Below, piece after piece: positions 29,731 to 36,573 of a stretch of DNA of 39,113 nucleotides. Source of the DNA: Pseudomonadota bacterium (GTDB taxonomy: Bacteria; Pseudomonadota; Alphaproteobacteria; Caulobacterales; Caulobacteraceae). The stretch spans positions 1 to 39,113 of the forward strand of contig CAUJHW010000007.1 in NCBI GenBank assembly GCA_963205005.1, in the 5' to 3' direction. The stretch's first letter is position 1. The number at the start of each line of letters is the position of its first letter. The notes below the pieces were generated by a model. The model did no database searches. It saw only the letters and a list, made by a program, of their open reading frames with translations, and had not been told where the DNA came from. The translations under genes were made by a program, and so were the position numbers.

Positions 29731-32700
29731 CTACGCCGCCGCCGGCAGGATGGTCTGGGCTGGCCACTTGGCCAGGACGGCCGAGAGCACCTGTGGCTGG
29801 TCGACCGGCACAAAGACGCGAGGGGTGTAGTTGATGATTTCGACAAAGCAGCCGAGCACCTGGAACATCGCGCGCTGGGACCCGGCGCCGACAACCTCAA
29901 GCCGGTAGCGGTCCATCACCTTGGCCCGGCGAAGCCAGAACCCGCCAGTCAGGGCGATGGAGCTGTTCTCGCCCAGGACCATACTGGCCGCGTTGTCGCC
30001 GGAGCCGACGGCCGTGGCGACGTCGCTGATCCCGAGCGCGATCTTCAGCTTGGTGACATCCGTGGGGTCCAGAACCCGCCCAAGCCAGCGCCGCCCGTCC
30101 GGAGCCTTCAGCCGGCGGACGAAGGTCCGCTTGCTGGGCAGACTGCTCCACACCGGCAGCAGCAGTCCGGTGACCAGGGCCAGCTGGCGCGTGTGCCAGG
30201 GTTCGGCGCCGGCGACCTCGGCGTCCCAGGTTGCACGCCATATAGGTTCGGCGACCGTCTCCCAGGCCGATTCCTCGTAGGTCTTCAGAGGCAGCACGGT
30301 GCGCTTCTCGGCGCGGATCAGCCGGACGGCCTGAACCAGACGGTCATCGTCGTCGGTCGTCGTCAGGCCCTTCACCACCAGGCCGGCGCGCTGCGACTTG
30401 GTGTTGACCACATACTCCAGCGTTTGCGGATCGATCCCGGCCAGCGCGTCCGACGTAGACGCCAGCACGCGGCGCGTGCGGACGGCGAAGGTCACGACCT
30501 TGGTCTGCGCGCCCGACACCGCGTCGGTCCGGATCACCTCCTCCGACGTCACCGTCAGGTCGTCGGCGATGATGTCCTCCATGCCCTTGTCCAGAGCGCC
30601 CGACGCCGCGGCCCGCTCGAGGATGCTGGTGAGCACCGCGTCAAACGTCTCGAACAAGGCGTTCTGATCCTCGATCCGTAGCGCCAGGAGCCGGTTGAGC
30701 CAGGTGTTCATCGCCGGCAGGTCTTCGGCCTTCTTTAACTGGCCATCGCTGTCGAGGAGCTGAAGCCCGGTCTTTTGCTCGAAGGTCACCCGGTCCATCG
30801 CCGGCACGTTCCCCCAGTGCAGGGCGACGTAGAAGGCCTGCAGCGCGCGGTGCGCCCATGGGCTTTCGAGATTGTCCTCGGGCCGGAAGAGGCCGTTGCC
30901 GGCCGTTCGGCGTTCGCCCTTGGTCAGGGCTCCCAAACTGTCCAGCCGCCGCGAGATCGTCGAGGTGAACCGCTTCTCGCCGTGGATGTCGGTCGTGACG
31001 GGACAGAACAGCGGCGCACTGGCCTGGTTGGTCCGGTGCGAGCGGCCAAGGCCCTGGATCGCCGCGTCGGCCCGCCAGCCGGGCTCGCAGAGATAGTGCC
31101 GGCGACGGTCCTGGTTCGCGCAGTTCAGGTCGGCGTGGTAGCTGCGCCCGGTGCCGCCGGCGTCCGAGAACACCAGCACCCGCTTCTTGCCGCTCATGAA
31201 GGCGTCGGTCTCGGCCTTGGCGCTCGACGCGCTGCGACGCTCCACCACCCGGCGTCCATCGCGCAGGACGACCCGGCGCGAGCGGCCAGTGATCTCGGCG
31301 ACGTTGTCGGGGCCGAGCGCGCCCAGGACCGCATCCAGCACACCCGGAACGGCGGGCAGGCAGGCCAGGTGGACGACTAGGGCCTCGCGCAGGCGAAGGG
31401 CTTCCTGGCTGACGACCGGCTGACCCTCCACGATCAACGGGCGCATCGTCACATTGCCGTCCTCGTCTTCGATCGCCTCCATGGCGGCGATGGGGAAGGC
31501 CCCCATCAGATAGTCGAGCACCTGGTCCTTGGGGGTCAGGTCGATGGTCAGATTGTTCCACTCTTCGGGCGGGATCTCGGCCAGCCGGCGCTCCATCACC
31601 GCCTCATTGGTCGAGACGATCTGCACCACGCTGGAACGTCCCTGGACGAGGTCGTCGCGGATCGCCGCGATCAGGGTCGGCGACTTCAGGCCCGCCAGCA
31701 GCGCGCCGAAGAAGCGCAGCTTGGCGCCCTCGAAGGCCGACATGACCGCCGAAGCGGCCTGACCGCTCTTGGCCTTGCCGTCCTCGGTGATGCCGACCGC
31801 CTCCAGGGCGGCGCGCAGGTTCTGGTGGATCAGCTGGTAGGCGTCGGCCCAGGCATTCCAGATCTCGACGTCGTCGCCGGTCAGCACATGGCGCAGCGCC
31901 TGATATTCCACCCCGTCGAACGACAGCGACCGGGCGATGTAGAGGCCGAGCGCCTTCAGTTCGCGGGCGATCAGCTCCATGACCGCCACGCCGCCCTTCT
32001 CGACGGCGTCCATGAAGGCGTCGCGGGTGTTGAACGGCGCCTCCGGCCCGCCCCACAGGCCCAGACGGGCGGCATAGGCCAGGTTCTCGGGCGTGGTCGC
32101 ACCCGTGGCGCTGACATACATCACCCGGGCGTTGGGCAACCTGTTCTGCAGGGCCAGGCCCGCCATCCCCTGCTGGGAGGCCTTCTTGGGTCCACGACCA
32201 CCCTGGCCGCCGCCCGCCGCGTTGGCCATGGCGTGGGCTTCGTCGAAGGCGATCACCCCGTCGAAGTCCGCGCCCAGACAGCCGACGATCTGGTCGAGGC
32301 GCGAAAGACGCTCGCCCCGCGCCGGCTGACGCAGGGTGGCATAGGTGGTGAACAGCACCCCCCGGTCCATGCGGATCGCGTCGGCCTGCTTCCAGGCGCT
32401 CTGCGGTGTGATGTCGGAGGCGGAGCCGCCGATCGCCGTCCAGTCCCGCCGGGCGTCCTCCAGCAGCGTGTCGTTCCTGGAGATCCACACCGCCTTCAGG
32501 CGACCCTGGGCCATGTTGTCGGCGATGACCCCGGCGGCCTGGCGACCCTTGCCGCAGCCGGTGCCGTCACCGAGGAAGAAGCCGCGGCGCAGCTGGAAGG
32601 CGCCTTGGGCGCCCTCCTTCACCAGCACCAGCTTGTGCGGCGCTTCGCCCAGCATCCACCAGCCCGGCAGCAACCCCGATTGCGCCTCACCGGCGTAGAT

Positions 32701-33999
32701 CACGGTCTCGATCTGGGCGTCGGACAACAGCCCCTCCTGCACGATGTTGGTCGGCAGGAGCGGGCGATAGGTCGGGGCCGGCGGCGCCACCGACGCCATG
32801 GGGCCGGATTCCACCAGCGCGGAGGGGTGCGGACGGCTCCCCTGCAAGGCCAGGCGGCTGACCCTGTAGGCCTGGTAAAGACCGACGTCGTGGCCTTCGC
32901 CCGACCAGGCGATTGTCTCAAACGCCACTGCCGATGCCCCGGCCAGGAACCCCAGGCGGGTCGACGGGGTGGCCAGGGCGCGGGCGCGCGGAGCCAGGAA
33001 GGCGACGTTGGAGACCGACCGGAACTGGCGCGGCTGGGCGGTCGGGCGCGGGTCCAGCGCGGCGGTCAGCTTGGCGACATCGGCCAGCGTCTCGCCGCTG
33101 ACGACCTTGACGGCGCCGCCGACGGCGCACGCTTCGACCCGGTCCAGCACCAGCAGGCCTGTCTCGACGGAGGTCCCGTGCTTGGCATAGGCGCGGGGCG
33201 GGAAGGCGATCAACGCCACCACCCGGCCGCGGCGGGAGAGCGCCTGCATCGCGCCTGCATCCTCGAAGAGGCGCGTGGGTACGATGGCGCTGAGCCGTCC
33301 GCCCTCGGCAAGGCAGTCGATGGCGGCATGGAGGTGACCCTCCAGCCGCTGGAACGGCGGATTGGCGATCACCGCCTGGAAGCTGCCTGACGAGGGCAGG
33401 GTGTCCTTCAGGTGCGCCGCGTCATGGCGGGTGCGCGAGGCGGCCGGGAACAGGCCGTCCAGCAAAGCCGAACGATGCGGCGCGATCTCGTTGAGCTCCA
33501 GCGTCGCGCCGCACGCCTCGGCAATGATCGCCATCAGTCCGGTGCCGGCCGACGGTTCGAGCACCTTGTCGCCAGGCCGGACCTGGGCGGCCAGCACTGC
33601 CATGGCGGCCAAGGCCGGCGGCGTGGAGAACTGGTCGAGCGCGACCTGCTCCTCGCTGCGGCGGGTGTGGGTCAAGGTCAGGTCGGTGACGCTGGCCAGC
33701 AGGGCCGCGATCTCGGCCGGAGCGTCCTCGAGCCGGCCGATCTGCGGGCTGAGCCGACGCAGCTGCAAGACCAGGGCCGCCTCGATGGCGTCGTAGGCGT
33801 CGCGCCACGACCAGGCGCCCTCGGCGTCCGAGCCACCGAAGGAGATGGTCATGGTGCTGGCCACCAGCTTGCGATCCTGCGCTCGCGACCGATTGAGGTG
33901 CGGGGTGAGCGCCCGGGCGGCGGCCAGCGTGTTGGCGGCCTTGTCCTGGGCGGCGCCTGGGGTCTGAAGAGCGCTGAAGAGGGGGAATGTCGCGTTCAT
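29731..33999 (-). CDS. Methyltransferase / strawberry-notch helicase-like fusion protein
   Basis: A 1422-residue protein. The N-terminal part is a class I S-adenosylmethionine methyltransferase with motif I at 148-154 (EPSAGTG) and the amino-methyltransferase motif NPPF at 213-216, so adenine or cytosine N-methylation of DNA is likely. The middle is an SNF2/strawberry-notch P-loop NTPase: FFLGDGTGCGKGRQAAGVIA with Walker A at 477-486, DEAH in IAFDEAHAMAN at 586-589, and later helicase motifs (LVFSDAGGTGRSYHADL, QGLGRSHRTNQ). The C-terminus is ~350 residues without a named domain. Such giants are typical of plasmid and phage accessory blocks. They may modify or remodel incoming plasmid DNA, but the role is not proven. 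It has a type A leader and its own terminator. Confidence 0.9.
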   Translation of the reverse strand: MNATFPLFSALQTPGAAQDKAANTLAAARALTPHLNRSRAQDRKLVASTMTISFGGSDAEGAWSWRDAYDAIEAALVLQLRRLSPQIGRLEDAPAEIAALLASVTDLTLTHTRRSEEQVALDQFSTPPALAAMAVLAAQVRPGDKVLEPSAGTGLMAIIAEACGATLELNEIAPHRSALLDGLFPAASRTRHDAAHLKDTLPSSGSFQAVIANPPFQRLEGHLHAAIDCLAEGGRLSAIVPTRLFEDAGAMQALSRRGRVVALIAFPPRAYAKHGTSVETGLLVLDRVEACAVGGAVKVVSGETLADVAKLTAALDPRPTAQPRQFRSVSNVAFLAPRARALATPSTRLGFLAGASAVAFETIAWSGEGHDVGLYQAYRVSRLALQGSRPHPSALVESGPMASVAPPAPTYRPLLPTNIVQEGLLSDAQIETVIYAGEAQSGLLPGWWMLGEAPHKLVLVKEGAQGAFQLRRGFFLGDGTGCGKGRQAAGVIADNMAQGRLKAVWISRNDTLLEDARRDWTAIGGSASDITPQSAWKQADAIRMDRGVLFTTYATLRQPARGERLSRLDQIVGCLGADFDGVIAFDEAHAMANAAGGGQGGRGPKKASQQGMAGLALQNRLPNARVMYVSATGATTPENLAYAARLGLWGGPEAPFNTRDAFMDAVEKGGVAVMELIARELKALGLYIARSLSFDGVEYQALRHVLTGDDVEIWNAWADAYQLIHQNLRAALEAVGITEDGKAKSGQAASAVMSAFEGAKLRFFGALLAGLKSPTLIAAIRDDLVQGRSSVVQIVSTNEAVMERRLAEIPPEEWNNLTIDLTPKDQVLDYLMGAFPIAAMEAIEDEDGNVTMRPLIVEGQPVVSQEALRLREALVVHLACLPAVPGVLDAVLGALGPDNVAEITGRSRRVVLRDGRRVVERRSASSAKAETDAFMSGKKRVLVFSDAGGTGRSYHADLNCANQDRRRHYLCEPGWRADAAIQGLGRSHRTNQASAPLFCPVTTDIHGEKRFTSTISRRLDSLGALTKGERRTAGNGLFRPEDNLESPWAHRALQAFYVALHWGNVPAMDRVTFEQKTGLQLLDSDGQLKKAEDLPAMNTWLNRLLALRIEDQNALFETFDAVLTSILERAAASGALDKGMEDIIADDLTVTSEEVIRTDAVSGAQTKVVTFAVRTRRVLASTSDALAGIDPQTLEYVVNTKSQRAGLVVKGLTTTDDDDRLVQAVRLIRAEKRTVLPLKTYEESAWETVAEPIWRATWDAEVAGAEPWHTRQLALVTGLLLPVWSSLPSKRTFVRRLKAPDGRRWLGRVLDPTDVTKLKIALGISDVATAVGSGDNAASMVLGENSSIALTGGFWLRRAKVMDRYRLEVVGAGSQRAMFQVLGCFVEIINYTPRVFVPVDQPQVLSAVLAKWPAQTILPAAA

Positions 34000-34090
34000 G
34001 GCGGGGATCTTCCGATCACCCGTGGCGGAGGGCTCCTCCCTCCAGTCCCATCGGGCTCACCAAGCCCGCTCCCTTCCCCCTTCCTTTAGG
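34000..34090 (-). promoter_or_regulatory. Type A leader upstream of the strawberry-notch gene
   Basis: Minus-strand order: CCTAAAGGAAGGGGGAAGGG, a stem CGGGCT-TGGTG-AGCCCG (34052-34068), GATGGGACTGGAGGGAGGAG, then GGTGATCGGAAGATCCCCGCC and the ATG. A near-identical second copy is at 35235-35334. Confidence 0.7.
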
Positions 34091-34118
34091 CGGCGCGCCC
34101 GCGCGACCGCAGCCGTGG

Positions 34119-34604
34119 CTACTGGCCCGCTGGCGCCGCGACCGGGCCTTTCCCGAATTCCCTTGGCGTCTCGACGCTCAGGTCTGGGAACAGGCTTCGC
34201 ATGTGCCCGACGTTCCAGGTCACGATCCGCGCAATGCCGTGCGCGGCTGCGGCTTCGCCGATGAGGCGATCGTAGAGTCGCGCGCCGATGCCGCCGCTCT
34301 GCGCGTAGCTCCTGGTCGTTTCGAAGGTCTGGGGCGCGGTCAGACCGACAAGCGCGGTCACGGCGCGGACGCTCTCCAGCGCCGCCCAAGCCTCCTGGGG
34401 CGTAAGTTGGAATGGCGCACGCTCGCCTCGGCGGGTCAGGGTGCTGTACGCTTCGGCGTAACTATGCGCGGCGATAGCGAACTGTGTCGCGTTCTCGCTT
34501 ACCAGCAGGTCCAACGAAGGGCCGTGATGCTCGTGCGCCTCAACGAGCATCGCGATCAGCACGTTGCTGTCGAGGAGCGCGTCAATTTTCAAGATCGCGC
34601 TCAC
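34119..34604 (-). CDS. vapC: VapC-type PIN-domain toxin
   Basis: A 161-residue PIN ribonuclease. The acidic metal-binding residues are in place: LLDSNVLIAML with Asp12, SYAEAYSTL with Glu51, GARLYDRLIGEAA with Asp112, and TWNVGHMRSLFP at ~129-140, where Asn replaces the common fourth Asp. Known relatives cut tRNA or rRNA. The start is GTG, overlapping the end of vapB by 23 bp; TTG at 34592 is an alternative that shortens the overlap. The operon is complete. It lies between a gene and a broken copy of that gene's beginning. Confidence 0.85.
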   Translation of the reverse strand: MSAILKIDALLDSNVLIAMLVEAHEHHGPSLDLLVSENATQFAIAAHSYAEAYSTLTRRGERAPFQLTPQEAWAALESVRAVTALVGLTAPQTFETTRSYAQSGGIGARLYDRLIGEAAAAHGIARIVTWNVGHMRSLFPDLSVETPREFGKGPVAAPAGQ

Positions 34605-34851
34605 GAACCGCGTTCAGCGCCGCATCCGCTTCAGCAAGGGTGATCGTCTCGCCCTCGGAGGGCCGAACCAGGATGGGACCACGCTGGACCAGCCGGCCCG
34701 CCGTCATCGCTGCGCCGGGCGGCACGTAGCCCCGCAGAGCGTCCTCCACGACCTGCGTGGCGGTCATGCCGGTCAGCTTCGCCAGCTCATGGGCCCGCGT
34801 GCGGGCAAAGGCGGAGCGGACATTGAATTGGACGTGGTCAGTACGGGACAT
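34582..34851 (-). CDS. vapB: VapB-type antitoxin
   Basis: Eighty-nine residues. The N-terminal half (VQFNVRSAFARTRAHELAKL then TGMTATQVVEDALRGYV) has the strand, helix, turn, helix pattern of the VapB family that pairs with PIN toxins, and the C-terminal half is the likely toxin-binding tail. GAGGAG precedes the ATG. Overlap with vapC shows one operon. A short inverted sequence (AGCC...GGCT near 34895-34925) upstream may be its operator. Confidence 0.8.
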   Translation of the reverse strand: MSRTDHVQFNVRSAFARTRAHELAKLTGMTATQVVEDALRGYVPPGAAMTAGRLVQRGPILVRPSEGETITLAEADAALNAVRERDLEN

Positions 34852-35000
34852 TGGATGACTCCTCGCCGCTAAGATAGGGCCGTTGCGTCTGTTTGGCTAG
34901 CCTTCATGTCGATATGGCTATCCAAGAAGGCTCAGCGCCAGGGTTGCGGCGCCCAGCCTTCGAGTCCTGCGCCGGTCATCCGTGGCGCGACGCCGGCCCG

Positions 35001-35234
35001 ATGATCGCCATCAGCCCGGTGCCGGTCGACGCAGCTGCAGGACCAGGGCGGCCTCGATGGCGTCGTAGGCGTCGCGCCACGACCAGGCGCCCTCGGCGTC
35101 CGAACCGCCAAAGGAGGTGGTCATGGTGGCTGGCCACCAGCTTGCGATCCAGCGCCCGCGACCGTTGTTGGCGGCCTTGTCCTGGGCGGCCTCGGGGGTC
35201 TGAAGGGCGCTGAATAGGGGGATGTCGCGTTCAT
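35001..35234 (-). pseudogene. Broken duplicate of the start of the strawberry-notch gene
   Basis: The stretch repeats the first ~80 codons of the 1422-residue gene. For example, the plus strand shares GCCTCGATGGCGTCGTAGGC and CGCCACGACCAGGCGCCCTC with 33779-33830. One T is missing in codon 5 relative to the parent, so the frame is lost at once. A ~36-bp piece near AAC GCC is also missing, and the far end jumps to a piece matching 33524-33552 (ATGATCGCCATCAG), with ~200 bp deleted between. It is a dead relic, with its own leader still attached. Confidence 0.85.
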
Positions 35235-35334
35235 AGCGGGGATCTTCCGATCACCCGTGGCGGAGGGCTCCTCCCTCCAGTCCCATCGGGCTCACCAAGC
35301 CCGCGCCCTTACCCCCTCCTTTAGGTGGCAACAT
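35235..35334 (-). repeat. Duplicate type A leader in front of the broken copy
   Basis: Nearly identical to 34000-34090, including the CGGGCT-TGGTG-AGCCCG stem and the GGTGATCGGAAGATC block. Differences are a few substitutions in the purine-rich part (CCTAAAGGAGGGGGTAAGGG). High identity shows the duplication is recent or under gene conversion. Confidence 0.85.
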
Positions 35335-35375
35335 GCCAGAGGTGCTGCGCTCAGGATCAGGCCCACCGTTTGGCC

Positions 35376-35404
35376 TTGACGTCGATGCATCAATTTTGAT
35401 ACAT
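35376..35404 (+). promoter_or_regulatory. higBA promoter with overlapping operator
   Basis: TTGACG at 35376-35381 and ATACAT at 35399-35404 are 17 bp apart. The near-perfect inverted repeat ATGCATCAA/TTGATACAT (35385-35404) covers the spacer and -10 box. Transcription would start about 35411, two bases before the GTG of higB, so the message is probably leaderless. Confidence 0.65.
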
Positions 35405-35412
35405 CTCGGCGC

Positions 35413-35760
35413 GTGCCCGACAACCGAAAACGGCTGCCCGCCAGATTTTACGAATCCGCCAATGGCCGTGCGCCGGTACGCGAGTTTCTGCTTGATCTGG
35501 CTTCGGCTGACCGGGTGACGATCGGCAAAGATATCGCCAAGGCCGAGTTTGGCTGGCCGATCGGAATGCCGTCCTGCCGCACCATGGGGGCGGGATTGTT
35601 CGAAATTCGCAGCAACCTCAGCGACGGCAAGATTGGGCGGGTGCTGTTCGGCATCGCCGACGGAAGCATGGTGCTGCTGCACGGCTTTATTAAGAAGACC
35701 CAGGCCACGCCGAAGGCTGACCTGGATCTAGCACGCAAGCGATTGAAGGAGGTGGAGTGA
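35413..35760 (+). CDS. higB: HigB/RelE-family toxin
   Basis: A 115-residue toxin of the RelE/ParE superfamily, Gp49/HigB-like subgroup. Recognisable segments: RFYESANGRAPVREFLLDL, CRTMGAGLFEIRSNL, GRVLFGIADGSMVLLHGFIK and KTQATPKADLDLARKRL. These enzymes usually cut mRNA on the ribosome. The start is GTG with no ribosome-binding site, which fits a leaderless message from the promoter just upstream. The toxin-first order with an XRE antitoxin after it is the higBA arrangement. Confidence 0.87.
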   Translation: MPDNRKRLPARFYESANGRAPVREFLLDLASADRVTIGKDIAKAEFGWPIGMPSCRTMGAGLFEIRSNLSDGKIGRVLFGIADGSMVLLHGFIKKTQATPKADLDLARKRLKEVE

Positions 35761-36047
35761 TGGAAAACAAGAGGGGCCGGATCGGGGCTAGTTTTGCGGA
35801 TTTCCTTGATGAGCAGGGAATCCGTGAAGACGTAGAAGGCCAAGCCGTCAAGGAACTGATCGCAGAGCAGATCACCGCTGCGATGAAGGAAAAGGGACTG
35901 ACAAAAGTCGCGATGGCCGAACTGATGCACACGACACGCGCGCAGCTCGACCGGCTTCTTGACCCAGGCAATCCCTCGGTGACTTTGACCACTCTGCAGC
36001 GGGCCGCGAAGGCCGTTGGGCGCAATCTGACGATCGCCCTAACTTGA
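35760..36047 (+). CDS. higA: HigA-type XRE antitoxin
   Basis: A 95-residue antitoxin. The N-terminal half is helical (SFADFLDEQGIREDVEGQAV), and the C-terminal half is a helix-turn-helix (AMKEKGLTKVAMAELMHTTR, AQLDRLLDPGNPSVTLTTLQ). The ATG shares one base with the higB stop (TGATG) and GGAGG lies a few bases before it, so translation is coupled. It likely represses the promoter at 35376-35404. Its 3' end runs into the stub of a toxin gene on the other strand. Confidence 0.87.
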   Translation: MENKRGRIGASFADFLDEQGIREDVEGQAVKELIAEQITAAMKEKGLTKVAMAELMHTTRAQLDRLLDPGNPSVTLTTLQRAAKAVGRNLTIALT

Positions 36048-36134
36048 TCGGGATGCCAAACCGGCGTCCGCCTCGCGTCGCAGGCGGTAGGAATATCGGA
36101 TGACGAGCCCGGGCCGTGGATCAGGCCAGCTCAC
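36039..36134 (-). pseudogene. Stub of a PemK/MazF-like toxin after phd
   Basis: The frame starts GTG, overlapping the phd stop by 4 bp (GTGA) exactly as a toxin gene would, and reads SWPDPRPGLVIRYSYRLRRE followed by ADAGLASRSS and a stop. RPGLVIRYxYLWRxE is, from memory, the opening of PemK/MazF-type toxins paired with such antitoxins. Only ~25 residues of similarity remain of the usual ~110. The rest was replaced by the convergent higBA module, whose higA end lies 8 bp inside. Confidence 0.6.
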
Positions 36135-36394
36135 GGTTTCCAGTTTTCAAGTTCAGCATCAAGGTGGCCATACTCGGCAGGAACCTTAGCCTCGGCGATG
36201 AGGCCAAGCTCCTGATCCGACAGGTCCTCGGCTCTAACGACCCGGCGGTCGCGCCGCTTGAGGCGATCATATTCGGCTGCGGAAACGACGACGAGGCGAT
36301 CACGACCGTTCTTGGTGATCGTCACCGGCTCGGCAAGGGCACGATCAGCGAGCGTGCCGTAGTTCTTGATGAAGTCTGCAGTCGAGACGCGCAC
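36131..36394 (-). CDS. Phd/YefM-type antitoxin, now without a complete toxin
   Basis: Eighty-seven residues with the Phd fold: VSTADFIKNYGTLADRALAE, PVTITKNGRDRLVVVSAAEY, DRLKRRDRR. The start is GTG at 36394 because GGAGG stands five bases upstream; earlier frames run through the promoter (TATAAC near 36415-36420) and have no family match. It lies in the minus direction opposite higA. Its toxin is a truncated stub, so the gene is an orphan antitoxin and could still neutralise a matching chromosomal toxin. Confidence 0.8.
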   Translation of the reverse strand: MRVSTADFIKNYGTLADRALAEPVTITKNGRDRLVVVSAAEYDRLKRRDRRVVRAEDLSDQELGLIAEAKVPAEYGHLDAELENWKP

Positions 36395-36497
36395 ACCAAC
36401 CTCCACGTAATGCAAGTTATACACATAACGCACATTTGGGGCGTTTGCGAGCGCTGTGCTCGGCAAAGCCCCTGTAGCCTCCGAATAGCAAGCAGAA

Positions 36498-36532
36498 AGG
36501 GGACCCCGCCGGCAATGCCGGCGAGGTCCCCT
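36498..36532. terminator. Long hairpin terminator after the ParB-like gene
   Basis: AGGGGACC and CGCCGGC on the left pair with GCCGGCG and GGTCCCCT on the right, interrupted only by a C/A mismatch, around an AAT loop. On the minus strand it is followed by a short T-run (CCTTTCTGC). It separates the ParB-like gene from the phd promoter. Confidence 0.75.
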
Positions 36533-36573
36533 GACAGCCAAGGCTGCCTAGACGTATCCAGAAACGGCCCCGA

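Noticed and set aside
31825..33390. 521-codon plus-strand open frame opposite the strawberry-notch gene
   Set aside because: High-GC shadow; no domain, no ribosome-binding site, and the minus-strand product is clearly conserved.
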